DNA of 64,000 nt, taken from Forficula auricularia. Taxonomy: Eukaryota; Arthropoda; Insecta; Dermaptera; Forficulidae. Positions 35,904 to 47,419 of the stretch are shown piece by piece. A program made the translations under genes and the position numbers. Where the stretch lies: contig JALMQS010000890.1 in assembly GCA_024734495.1 (NCBI GenBank), positions 620,001 to 684,000 on the forward strand, in the 5' to 3' direction. Numbering within the stretch: position 1 is the first letter of the stretch; each line of letters opens with the position of its first letter. Below the pieces are notes generated by a model. The model did not search any database and was not told where the DNA came from. It saw only the letters and a list, made by a program, of their open reading frames with translations.

Positions 35904-36085
35904 AAAAAAACACATCTTACGAACATGAGGCTCGTAAAATGACCGAAACGTTTTCATCGAGGACAATCCTCCAGGCAGAGGCTGCAATGCGCACTATGCA
36001 AGAAGCATCTCGGGAATTTTATCGATGCGATCCCGCAGAACATATCTTCAATAAAACCTATCTCACCTTTACCAATTTTCTCCAG
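35904..36085 (+). CDS. DUF4803 family protein, exon 3
   Basis: Reads KNTSYEHEARKMTETFSSRT, then a helix with EAAMRTMQEASREFYRCDP and NKTYLTFTNFLQ. The acceptor is gttttag|AAAAA (phase 1). The frame requires the exon to end at CAG (36085) in phase 0, but the intron then begins GGATAT instead of GT. Contains an N-glycosylation-like NKT. Reading on gives a stop (TGA) six codons later. Confidence 0.82.
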
Positions 36086-36159
36086 GGATATATGATTCAA
36101 ATTTGAATAGAATTATTAATTTTTATACTATTATCATGTATTAATATTTTATTTTTTAG

Positions 36160-36342
36160 GGATACATTGAAAATGAGGTGGATTTGAATAATGAGGGATC
36201 TTGTCGGGAAAATTGTCCTTATTACACTTACGCAAAAAGTTACGGGTGTTATGCTAAAGGATATTGTTCAAAAATGCCACGATGCAAAGGAAGAATTGTT
36301 AATTGTCGTTTTGTAGAATCGGACATGCATTTATGTTTTTCG
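36160..36342 (+). CDS. DUF4803 family protein, exon 4 (cysteine-rich)
   Basis: Reads GYIENEVDLNNEGSCRENCP and on to MHLCFS. Seven cysteines lie in about 45 residues (SC..NC, GCYAKGYC, MPRC, VNC, LC), presumably disulphide-bonded in the secreted protein. The acceptor is attttttag|GGATAC (phase 0) and the donor TCG|GTAAGT (phase 0). The 74-bp intron before it is the one with the abnormal 5' end. Confidence 0.85.
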
Positions 36343-36478
36343 GTAAGTCTATATTATTCACTAATAGAGAATTTAATTTTATCTAAAATCTATCATCTTA
36401 CGCCATTAGAGTTTCTAATAGTCGAATAATTTAAAAAGTTTACAAGATAACAACATAACGGGGGTTTTATAGACTTAA

Positions 36479-36802
36479 GGTAGTTCTTTCCCAAATGCAA
36501 AAATTCAAAGAAGTCTTCGAAACTTGGAATATAAGTCATTAAAAGCACAATAAACACACTGCTAAAATTTGAAGACCACATAGTTTTGATAAAAAATAAA
36601 AAAATACAAAAAACATTTGGGCGATTATTTTTAGTGGAGGGGATATAAGATGAATGGCTTGGAAACGATCCATTCATAAGGAGAATATAATAGTGTAAAA
36701 AGTACAGTCACGTTAAAAAACATAACCTAAAATTTTAGCACCCTTCATATTTATAGAGCGGTAACGAGGCTAAAACTTTTGAGTGGATTGTAAAGAACCT
36801 CC
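36479..36802. mobile_element. TTAA-flanked element, subfamily B, copy 2
   Basis: TTAA | GGTAGTTCTTTCCCAAATGC ... GTAAAGAACCTCC | TTAA. Inverted relative to 3133-3652. In the intron after the cysteine-rich DUF4803 exon. Confidence 0.75.
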
Positions 36803-36914
36803 TTAATTCAGGCGAAAGTCTACATTTAAATAAAATATTACTTCAAACTTGAAGGGTTGATCACACAATTGATATAAATTTAATAAGTTCAATAAATTAT
36901 TTTGCCTATTTTAA

Positions 36915-37190
36915 TGAATTCACTAGACAGTTTCGGTCACCACTAGTTGGCAATCTTCCGAACTAAATTATATAAATCATACCTATTTAATTATAACTAT
37001 TTATTGGATTCAACTACAAATAAAACAATATAACTAACTTAGTTTTAGCTATACTAAAATCCAATTGGGTGCTCATACTTGGGTACAATCGCAGAACAAG
37101 CTGATCGAAACAGTTTAGTTTTTGTAAATTGTTAATATTTACTACTGAAAACGATCATACAGTAATAGCAGAAACTGTCTAGTGAATTCA
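36915..37190. repeat. Small inverted-repeat element
   Basis: 'gaattcactagacagtttc' at 36917 and its inverse 'gaaactgtctagtgaattc' at 37170. About 270 bp, non-coding. The remaining intron to 37900 shows only AT-rich sequence. Confidence 0.55.
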
Positions 37191-38452
37191 TATAATAAAT
37201 AGAAATAATTTATATCGAAATTATTATATTTATCTTAATTGTGTGATAAATAACCAATGAAGTTTAAAGAATAAAAACTACATTATCACTAAGTTTCGAA
37301 AGAATATCATATATTAATTAATTTCACATTATTACATATTAAAATGAAATAGCTAAAATGACCTTAGATTTTATTATAATTGCCTATTTAAAAAACAATC
37401 TCATGTTTGTTTGTTTTTATTTTCATTCACTTTGCGAGATATTCTTTAAATATATTGATTAATTTATAATTATAATAGATAATATATTTTTTGAATAGAA
37501 TGATACATTAAAAAGATTATTATTATTATTTATATAAACTTTTGAACTTGGTAAAAAAAATCATTGAACTTTTAGAGGGGGGGATTTGATGAATCTTAGA
37601 TTTTGCATGTATTTAAGAATTAACTAAAAACTGTTTATTATATCGATAGTTTAATGATGAAATTTTCCAAGTAAAAAAAAACCCAACTTATATTTGACCT
37701 AGGAAAGAATACGGCTCCAATATAATATGAACTGTTATCGAGTAAACTATAATATACGTCATGAGATGTTTTAAGAAAAATAAATTCAGAGAAATTTTTA
37801 AGAACGCAATAATATCATGCATTATTAGCTTAATAAAATAATAATTAAATAATTATATAAAAATATCATGATAGATTACTAAATTAACGATTTTAGGAAA
37901 ATTTTCCCTCCATTAAGATGGAAATCATTAAAAAATTGTTTATTTGTTTGAAATTATAAAAATTAATCAAACTATTTTTAATAACTTGAATGATAAAGTT
38001 AATTTAAAAATAGCTTTATCTTTATCAATGAATTTGATTAATAAAAACAATTTCGTTTTTTGTTTTATTCTGTATAAACGATTATTTTTTTTGTTTAACA
38101 TACATTGTATGCGGGAGTATTGTATTGTAATCGTGCAGGAAAAAATGGTGGTTTTGTTTTCGAAATATTTTAAAAACGGTTAAAACTAGAAAAAGTCTTA
38201 TAGTAAACATTTAAAAAGTGCTATTTTAAGAGTTATTAAATATTTTGTCAAAATTTCTGAGAGTACGAGGGTTATCAAATTTTATGTGGGGTCTAGCTGT
38301 TGAACCAATAAGAATATTGAAAGTGAATTCCCCATTTAGTTGTTTTATTTTGAGATAAAGAGCTGATTAGGTTTTGATTGAATTAGAAAAGCATAATTGA
38401 CGTTTTCTGTTGATTTCAATTAATATCTCTTAAAAATGTTTGCTATTGTTTA

Positions 38453-38918
38453 AGGACGTTCCCTAATAAATCGATTTTCTTGCAAAACTTTGAATACATA
38501 TATTTATAAAAATGTCCTTATACGTAGAAATTTTTTTCAAGAGTCTTGCGGCACTAAATTTATAAATATTGACAAATGTTAAAAGTTAGATACTTTTGAT
38601 GGTTTTCATTTTTTCTCTCTTGGCAAGTGAGAGATGGCGACTTGTCAACGTCGCACTAAAATCACTCAATTTTTCCATATCTAAAAAACTTCTGCAGCTG
38701 CTGCATTTGAGATTTTTAGCTAATTCTCTCAACCTAATACTATTCTCATCTGGAATTTCGCATTGAGCTGTTTCATGAAGTGTTTTTTTTTTATTCTTTG
38801 TCTTTTAGCGTCGGTAAGAATGAAATGTTGCCAAATCTGAGAAAATATGTTTGCCTTTCTGTGCATGGAAGAGTAGGGGAAAGAGCGAACTGCATCTAAG
38901 CTATATTAGGGAACGTCC
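38453..38918. mobile_element. TTAA-flanked MITE, GGACGTTCCCTAATA termini
   Basis: TTAA | GGACGTTCCCTAATA ... TATTAGGGAACGTCC | TTAA, a 15-bp perfect inverted repeat with the piggyBac-type target duplication. Unrelated in sequence to subfamilies A and B. Confidence 0.82.
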
Positions 38919-39187
38919 TTAAGTGTTAATTAAAAATTTTAAATATCCATGTATGCTTTTGACTGTTAATTATTTCTTCAAAGTATTTTTTTCAGCTTTG
39001 ACTGAATTATTCTCATTCGATAATTTTACTGTTTTCTTGGAGATAATTTATGCTTTGATTTTTTAATTTTCCTTGTTTATATATCTTCTCCCGTTAGTTA
39101 GATCAGTAACCTTTTTTATTTCACCTAGTCATATATATTACTTTATTTTATTTTGTATATACTCTGAATATATATATTTTGTTTCAG

Positions 39188-39429
39188 AATCCACAAGATA
39201 AAACTCGTCTGTATGATTATATTGAATATGCTTCTGGTAAAGTTTATGGCGAGAGTAAAAAAACTCTTTCCCGTGGTTCATGTCCTAATCGAAAACATCA
39301 AGTCAACAGCTGGTGGAGGTGGATTTTCTGGCATTGTAGCTATTGTTTATGCCTTTGTGACGAGCAAGGACCACACAGCGATCGCTACTTCAACCTGCGG
39401 GCTGTGCAAGCTGACGTCGACTCAAACAT
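39188..39429 (+). CDS. DUF4803 family protein, exon 5
   Basis: Reads NPQDKTRLYDYIEYASGKVY, then a Trp/Cys-rich stretch (NSWWRWIFWHCSYCLCLCDE) and SDRYFNLRAVQADV. The acceptor is ttgtttcag|AATCC (phase 0) and the donor ACAT|GTGAGT (phase 2). The clustered Cys and Trp match the family's cysteine-rich core. Confidence 0.86.
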
Positions 39430-39769
39430 GTGAGTGCGGGGCTCCAAGTGGTCGTTTCCTTGTTAGTGGGTGCACTGCGCTTCATTTCTCACTCTCACGC
39501 TTTGCACAATACATTAGCAATAAAAAAAATGCAGTCGCGATGAAAATGTACACCAATTATTCCGATTTATTTATTACTTTCACTTATATAGAATAAGTGT
39601 AATATTGGAATTCCATCAGCGGAAATGTACTTTTTTAAGACTTCTAATTTATTAAGAAATCACGAAAAAGTCTTCTACTACGTAAATCCGAGCTGTCATG
39701 CTAAATTTTTATTAATGTCAGAAGAGTTATAATTATACAGCCATTGAGAATTAAACCCTAGTATCAAAA

Positions 39770-40085
39770 ATGCAATCTGGGCTTTCCAACAAGGCAAACC
39801 GATTTGACATATATATCCCACTAAATATTTCACTTCACAAGGATTTAATAATTCGTGGATTAGTGGTTCTAAATTCAAACACATAGCCATACCATGTAGT
39901 TTAAATAAAGATAGATGACCGATTCGAATTTCCAACAAGCCAAACCAATTTGACATATATTTCCCACTAAATATTTCATTCAAGGATTTAATAATTCGTG
40001 GATTAGTGGTTCTAAATTCAAATATATAGCCATACCATGTAATAGTTTAAATAAAGATAGATGACCGATTCGAATTTTTTCAAAA
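39770..40085. repeat. Two-copy tandem duplication, about 150 bp
   Basis: 'ggatttaataattcgtggat' occurs at 39840 and 39973, and 'agatagatgaccgattcgaa' at 39910 and 40055. No gene. The rest of 40100-41340 is plain AT-rich intron. Confidence 0.65.
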
Positions 40086-41369
40086 CTCGATTCTCAGAGA
40101 TGCAATTTAAAACTTAATTTAATTATCGGCTTAATAAATATTACAACAAGATCTGATTTACATTGGTAGCCGGAAGTACCCCGATGTTTATTTTTGTTTT
40201 GTTCAGTAGTATATATTATTATATTTTTTTTTAGTGTGGTTCAACTTTAATCTAGACTTCCCCTCTTTGTTTGATGTCTATAATTTAAAAGTTAGATAAG
40301 TTTGTTTGAAAAAACCTAAAGGCTATGTGTTTGCATTTTTATAAACTGCGTCTTTCAAAAACAAAATGCAATTAATTAAATTTACTATTTTTCTTTTAAT
40401 ATTACTTTGGATTATTTATTAAAATAAATATTGGTTGGTTATTGATGCGGAGTAATTGATAGTCGTGTGGTGTGCATTAAAAATCACGCCACGATATATT
40501 TTTTTTCAAGCAAATCAATTATATAATGTTTCAAAGAAATCATAGCTTTTATAAACTTAAATGATCAATTGAATTTAATTACATATATTGGTTTTTATTA
40601 TAATATATTATAATAATTTAAATACTATCTCGGTTTCCCTGTCAACAACGTTTGTGCATTCTCTAGCATTGAATATAAATGTAAACAAAACAGCATGTCA
40701 AATCTAGAAAATACTCAGTGTGACGGTTACTCATCTTAAAACTCAACGCGTTATATCTTAATCAACTTCGAGATCTATTACCGGTGCTTTCTAAAGGCCA
40801 AGGCTATTTATATATAAATATAATAAGGATGGCTAGACTAAAAGTGGCCCTGTCCCCTTCCTTTAAATTCATCTAGTTTTATTCTTGGTTGGTTTACACT
40901 CGGAAGATCGATCGCTTTGCTCAGTAATTTTTCGTATTAATCATTTGATTTTCAATTATTATTTATTTATATAACTACTTGTTTTATTTTGATTCATCCA
41001 GCTGTTTCATTTTTATTCTCAGTCCTGTTCTCACAAAGTTAAGACCTGGATAGATTGTTTTCTTGTCCTTGAAAAAGGTTTAAAACATTGTTTAATTCAA
41101 ATCCAGCCATTTTCGGGATAGAGCGAACATATAAATAATTCATAAATATAATAATACATAATTTTTTCTTGTTAATAACATATTTATATTAGATAAATGT
41201 ATGAAAACTTAAAAAAAGAAAAAATCCAGTTTATTTTTTGCCACAATTTCTAGTTTAATGCTTGCTAGGAATGTATTGATTTTAATTCAAAAAGGCATTA
41301 ATTAAATAAAAACGGAATATATCTATTTGTTTATAGTTGTTAATTTTTATCTCAATGGTTTGTTCATAG

Positions 41370-41602
41370 GGTCATAACGGGAGTTCGCTTCGTAAAACTA
41401 GCGCGAGTAATTCACGTCCAAGTTCAACAAGCCCACCTTTTGCCTTATGGCGGAGTCAACGCTTCCACTCTTCATTGGAAACCAGTTGATGTCTATGACA
41501 TTACCAAAGGAGTCAACGGGGACGATTATCATACTCTCACTTGGGAATCTAGAGCGGTTGATTTAGATGACCTTCAAGTTCCAACAGAACATGTATTAAC
41601 AG
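41370..41602 (+). CDS. DUF4803 family protein, exon 6
   Basis: Reads VITGVRFVKLARVIHVQVQQ, then AHLLPYGGVNASTLHWKPVD and a segment ending VPTEHVLTG. The acceptor is gttcatag|GGTCA (phase 2) and the donor ACAG|GTAAAT (phase 1). 'VITGVRFVK' starts a beta-rich C-terminal domain that recurs in the next exon ('GIRFRRVGTHLNAEI'). Confidence 0.88.
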
Positions 41603-42130
41603 GTAAATTTATAAAAATATTTAATAAGCCTTCCAAGTGCGAGACGGGCTCGCATACCGATGGTTTCTTATCTCTATATCTTACAAAATACTTGAGTATA
41701 AATTCGTTTTTGTTTGTAGTTTAAAAAATTTGTGGAATTTTCTAATAATTTAAGCCTCTTTGAAACCCCCGACAGATAAAAAAATACTTAAATAAAAATG
41801 ACCTATTCTTTCGTATGTAATAATTACATAATTAATCAATTAAATAATTATTTTAAAGTGAATTAAATCTAAAAAAAAATCCTAATTCTAATTAAGTAGA
41901 TCTTGTCAGAAATAGTTCACACATTACTCCCCATGATAAAAAAATATCTTTATATTTTCAATCCTCAAAAAAATTGACTCTTCCTAAAATATTCATCCGA
42001 TTAAAATTTTCGATTTCGAGTTGGTATCTTTAGTTTACGAGTTTCAATACTTTAACAAAGCGGCCCTGTTTTACATTTCAACCGAAGCTAAAAAGTAAAA
42101 AATGATTATACAAATAACTCTTTTTTTCAG

Positions 42131-42278
42131 GTATTCGATTCAGGAGAGTAGGAACTCATTTAAATGCCGAAATCCTAGCTTCTCCATTCAACTTCGAAGA
42201 TGGAACATTAATCAAACCTTTAGAAAAAAGTATTTGGCTGGGAAATGATAATACCGATGCAAGTCTTGATAAGCCAAG
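42131..42278 (+). CDS. DUF4803 family protein, exon 7
   Basis: Reads (G)IRFRRVGTHLNAEILASPFN, then FEDGTLIKPLEKSIWLGN and ending DKP. The acceptor is ttttttcag|GTATT (phase 1) and the donor CAAG|GTAAGA (phase 2). Canonical. Confidence 0.88.
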
Positions 42279-42346
42279 GTAAGATCAAATTTTAATCTAT
42301 TAAATAAATTAATGTTACAAAGTAATGAAAATAATTGTTATTTTAG

Positions 42347-42686
42347 GTCCCGATTAGATTTGCCTAACCCAGGGGTTCCTACTCAAAAAAATAAAAATAG
42401 TAAAGTATTATCCAAGCCGGATCAATTTCTTCTGGTCACTCATTCGGATTTAACTCAAGATGTCGGTCAAACGGCTGTTCCGTTTCTCGACGCTCAACCT
42501 GTGGCTCCAGAACCACCATCGGCCCTTGCTGGATTCGGGGTTTATCACAAGGGAACAAAGAATTCTGGTGGATTTCTCGGATTGAAGATTTTCACCTACG
42601 ATATGGCGCCTCACGTGCGATCTTTCGCCAAGGTCGCTGACCCGACTCCACCAACCAATTTCACCATAATCGAAAATAGGAAATAA
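42347..42686 (+). CDS. DUF4803 family protein, exon 8 (C-terminus)
   Basis: Reads SRLDLPNPGVPTQKNKNSKV, then FLLVTHSDLTQDVGQTAVPF, GGFLGLKIFTYDMAPHVRSF and stops after FTIIENRK. The acceptor is tattttag|GTCCC (phase 2) and the stop TAA is at 42684-42686. This is the conserved end of DUF4803 proteins. The eight-exon protein totals about 654 residues, a normal size for the family. Confidence 0.9.
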
Positions 42687-42717
42687 ATATCTAATTTGTG
42701 ATATTACAATTCCTTCA

Positions 42718-42723
42718 AATAAA
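42718..42723 (+). promoter_or_regulatory. Polyadenylation signal of DUF4803 gene
   Basis: AATAAA 32 bp after the stop codon, followed by a T-rich stretch. Position and context suit the 3' end of the gene. Confidence 0.6.
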
Positions 42724-42739
42724 CATTTTCTCATCACAT

Positions 42740-44490
42740 TATATATATTTATACATATATATAATCAAAAGAACTATTTTTACTCAAAAATATTTTTAAC
42801 TAAACACCTAATACCGTTCTGTTTATTTTAGAACATATATATCCATCGGTCCTGTTAGAAAGACCAGTAATTTTCAATGAATTATGTATTTATCAAGTCA
42901 ATAAAGATTTATTTTAAACCATTTAAGTTCAATTTTAATAATAATTTTAGAAAATATCTGTCAATTATTAAATAAGACTGTTATTATATTTAAGTTAGAT
43001 TATATTAATCGAATAGAGAAATATTTCTATGATAGAGATGTGTGATATATGTATCAATGAATATATTATCATTAGAAGTTTAGATTCTTGTGAAATTGTA
43101 CATTCTTATTGCAAAATCCCAAATAAAAATTAATCAAATGACTTTACAATCTGCATTCTTTAAAGATTTTTTAAATTTAGATTCAATTTTTTCATATTTT
43201 TTAAATTTTAGACATTATCTACAATTAATTATTATTTTAGAATACTAGACTATATTTTATTTTACTTAAGTTCAGTGTTTTCGATCTTTTTTGGATTCCG
43301 TCCAACCTATAAATAACAGAGGACTCCTCTAGCATAATAATAATCAATCGAGTTCTTCAAATAATAGAACATTGTTGCTAGGACAGTGCTACGCAAGTCA
43401 AAATAAAATCTAAATTTTTTTGCCGACCAAAATTAAAAATACATAAATTAATTATTTTAATTTAGATGTTAGCTAACATCATTTTTAATCGGAAATATGA
43501 AGTAATTTAATTAATAAATGTCTTTTGACTCGAGTCACGTGATTTATTTATTTTTAAGTGGAGCGGACTGATATTTTCGATCATTTAGATTTGAATATTT
43601 ACAAAACCCTGGGTCAGAAGGTTTTTTTTTAACTTTACCTGCAATAATTTATCTATATAAATAAAAGTTTTTTGTTTTTTTCTCATCATACGATTTGGCT
43701 AGATTAATCGAAATATATGCTTTCAGCCAACATTCCTCCCTATTCACTACGTGTTAAAAGTCCGATTTTTAATAATTAATTACACGAAAACACTTGGTCA
43801 AATGTTTTTCAAAAAATTATTTTATATGTATTTGTTATCGATTAATAACATATTAAAAATTGAGATTTTTAATTCAACATTGCCTTAATGTCCGAGCAAC
43901 CTTAAAGAAATACAAATTTATTTATTTTAAACTTTGTATAGGTATTATAATATTAAAAACAAATTGACAATGGTAATTATATAGATGAGATGACGAATGC
44001 AACATTATTTTAAAAATGATCCGGTCCTAAATTCCCTTCTCTAGGGCTTACGGTGTAAATTCCCTTCTGTAGGGAAACAGTTTGAACTGCAAGTCAAAAT
44101 AGTTATAAACGACGACCCTAGCATTGAATTGACTCAAAAAAAAATTTATTGTGTTTTGAAACGTGAAGAAAAATTATTTCAACTATTTGCTTTTCTGCTG
44201 TCTGTCTTGATTCCGATACTCGCGATAACTAAAGAACGAAAAGTTTTAAAAAGTTTGTTCTAGAGTCAAAATGTTTTTATTTCCTTTAGTTATCTAATTA
44301 GATGGGCTCTCTAGCTTCAGAACTTTTTACAAATATAGAAAAAAGTGCTCTCTCGTCTATATTTTATTTAACTACTAATTATACTGTCCTTGGGAATTTG
44401 ATCGCTAAAAATGTTGTATTTCCATTCAATAACGTTTCGAATCTTTTAATGCACTTCATTAGGACTCCTACAATTAATACACCGGGTTCT
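42740..44490. other. Intergenic (Ubr3-intronic) AT-rich DNA
   Basis: Downstream of the DUF4803 polyadenylation signal. Nothing is recognised except a Helitron-start-like 'tctatataaataaaagt' near 43660 and a short imperfect direct repeat 'aaattcccttctctagg' at 44030/44058. Confidence 0.4.
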
Positions 44491-44498
44491 AATTCTTA

Positions 44499-44695
44499 GG
44501 GCCGGTTGTGTGTCGTAAAGTAAATGCTTTTTACCACTAACCAAGGGGTAGATGGTAAATGGAGTGGCTGGGATAACCAATCAGATGACAGGAACTTTCA
44601 GTGCCTGGCATCTGATTGACCATCCAGTCCCTCCATTTACCATCTACCCTGTGTTAGTGGTAAAAAGTATTTGCTTTGCGACATACAACCGGACC
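44499..44695. mobile_element. PIF/Harbinger-like MITE copy 6
   Basis: TTA | GGGCCGGTTGTGTGTCGTAA ... GCGACATACAACCGGACC | TTA. Closest to copy 1 (shared 'ccaaggggtagatggtaaat'). Confidence 0.82.
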
Positions 44696-44788
44696 TTAGT
44701 GTTATTGAAGGTTCTCACACATATGAGAGTAATAAAAACTTTTCTTCCTCATAATTCTTTCAATTAAAACATTGATTCTTAATGAGAA

Positions 44789-45250
44789 ACAAAGAGGTTG
44801 TCCTCTGCTTGATGGAAATAAACATGCAAACATATATATAAAAAATATATATGTATATTATTTATTTGTTTGAGACTATATTTTCGAAGGCTTGGCCCTC
44901 ATCATCAGTTTAATTATAAATATTATTTTTCATGGGATCAGAATTTGTTTAGATATTGAAATTTTTTTCTTTCTTTCTCAGCTTGAGAGCCAGGCAGAAT
45001 TAAAAATTTTCTATATCTAAACTGATACTGATCCCATGAAAAATAATATTTATAATTAAAAAGAATGATGATGAGGGCCAAGCTTTCAAAACTAAAGTCA
45101 CAAACAAATAAATAATATATATACATATATATTATTGATATATATGTGTGTATGTTTATTTGCATCAAGCAGAGGACAACCTCTTTGTTTCTCTCTATGA
45201 ATCAACAACTCTGCTACTCTCGGCAAAATAAAAACTTTTCAATTAAAACA
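44789..45250. mobile_element. Foldback element with hairpin modules
   Basis: 'caaagaggttgtcctctgct' and its inverse at 45165-45190, with inner arms around 44880-45115. The module CTGATGA-GAGGGC..GCCTTC-GAAAA is on the minus strand at 44882-44908. Ends 'tgctactctcggcaaaataa'. Near copy at 57585-58062. Confidence 0.7.
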
Positions 45251-45821
45251 TTGTTAGTTGAAAATTGATTATAAATCTTCCAAAATATTTGAAATATTGT
45301 TCTTGATTGATAAGAAGGGAATGAAATGAGTGAATTTGTGGAATTTTTTCAAATTTTCGGTTAAGCCGTTTCTAACGCCGATATATACAAAAATCACCTA
45401 AAAATCGCCACATTAGAACATTGGTATTTTAAATCGAAATACATTTTAAAAAATTAAACCTAATTCTAATTAAAGAGTTATTTAAAGACATAGCACACAC
45501 TCTAAAAAAAAAAATATTTTGTATATTTGACCCCAATTCCGCAAACTTTTCTCTATAAAAATAAAAATTTATTTTCAAAAAGCAATTAAAATTGACTCCA
45601 GATTAGGTATCATATAATGGATAAAATTATTTTTCTATTTATCTAAACACAATAATCTGATTATAAATCTGATTTTCTCTCCTTAAAATGGTGGGGTGAA
45701 CAATAAAATTCGACTCTACCCAAAATAAAGATTAAAATTTTAATACGATATTTCATTTGCAGGAAAATGAATACATATAATGTCTAAACTCTAAGTTTTT
45801 TTTTAGGTTAAAAATAAAATA

Positions 45822-46236
45822 AAATGAGAGAGTCTTCTTGTTTTTTAAATAAAATAATTTTTAATTATTTCTAGAGACTTATAGTTTTCAGAAGGCATAG
45901 CCTTCATCATCAGTCTATCACAAATATTTCAAATTAGTTACAAATTAAGATTTATACATAGAAAATTTGAAAAATATATAATGTAATATAATATATAATG
46001 TCTAAAGACATTATATATTTTTCAAATTTTCTATGTATAAATCTTAATTTGTAACTAATTTGAAATATTTGTGATAGACTGATGATGAAGGCTATGCCTT
46101 CGAAACTATAGTCTCTAGAAATAATTAAAAATTATTTTATTTTAAAAAACAGAAGACTCTCTCATTTTATTTTATCTTTAACCTAAAATAAAAACAATTC
46201 TGTTACCATCGACAGTGAAATCTTTTATTCAACTAT
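45822..46236. mobile_element. Foldback element with two convergent hairpin modules
   Basis: A palindrome of about 400 bp centred near 46000. The plus-strand module CTGATGA-T-GAAGGC TAT GCCTTC-GAAA is at 46079-46105, with its slightly diverged partner on the minus strand at 45885-45913. Confidence 0.72.
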
Positions 46237-46334
46237 CTAAGTTTTTTCTTATTTAATTTACGAGCTAGAAGCTCTGACGGACAGGCAAACAGATATTGTA
46301 GCGATATTAATAGGGTTTCGATTTACTTTTTAAA

Positions 46335-47070
46335 CAGAACCCTAATAAAAATAATTTTTAAGAAAAAAATAAAACCAACTTCAAAAAAATTAAATGCAAC
46401 AAATAAAATACACTAAAAGGTATAAAATAATTATTATCTTATTTAGTTACAACTAAACGACGAAATATTAACATGAAATTACTTTTTGAAGTCGGTGCCA
46501 AACATATACCTTTTATGAATCGCACTCGACGGATCTTACTTAGTACGTTTGGCGGGTATGCTCGCTTATAGGTACTCTATAGTTTGTTTGGCACCGACTT
46601 CAAAAAGTAATTTCATGTTAATATTTCGTCGTTTAGTTGTAACTAAATAAGATAATAATTATTTTATACCTTTTAGTGTATTTTATTTGTTGCATTTAAT
46701 TTTTTGAAGTCGGTTTTATTTTTTCTTAAAAATTATTTTATTTTTCTCTTTTTTAGTGATGTTATTAATAGTGATCATATCATCAGAACTTGACCAAATT
46801 AATATGGCACCATCCCTAATATACCCCTTTTCCAATAAGAAAAGAATCATCGAAATCGGTTCATAAACAAAGAAGTTAGGCCTGAACAAACCTAACAAAA
46901 AAAGGTCTAATACCAATGAAAAAAAAACGGGACCAATCGGAAGGTAGACTGAATCCAATACAAAAAAATTTTCAAAATCGATTCACAATTGGCGGAGATA
47001 TGAGGTAACATAGGCAAAAAAAAAAAAAAATTCAGTCGAATAGAGAACCTCCTCTTTTTTTGAAGTCGGT
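46335..47070. mobile_element. Long palindrome plus transposon tail
   Basis: 46345-46515 (accaacttcaaaaaaattaa...) is mirrored at 46585-46735 with an unrelated loop (gaatcgcactcgacggatct). The tail 46790-47070 matches 29100-29365 and ends 'gaagtcggttaaaaa'. Confidence 0.65.
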
Positions 47071-47419
47071 TAAAAATGGGATGCTAAATTATTTTTCTGC
47101 TATCATTGCAATCACCTTAAAAAATTCTACTAGTAAAAACTGACTTTTTAGTTCCAATAATAACAAAGAATAGTGCGCAATTGAAAATCAACACTGAGCA
47201 TATAAATTTATATTAAACATTTTTATCAAGTTTATAAAGGCATTTTTTTTAAGAAAATTTGTTTTCTATATTATTAAATGAAAACATATAAGATCAAAGA
47301 TTTTTTTGAAAAAATTATTTTCTTTGTATTTAGAGTATTAAATAATTGGATGTGTCGGATTTAAAATTGGGAAAATAATTATATTATAAAATATGTAAAA
47401 AAAAATTGTAGAAACTTAC

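Noticed and set aside
42450..42737. Minus-strand ORF opposite the last DUF4803 exon
   Set aside because: Shadow of the conserved plus-strand C-terminal exon; no family features.
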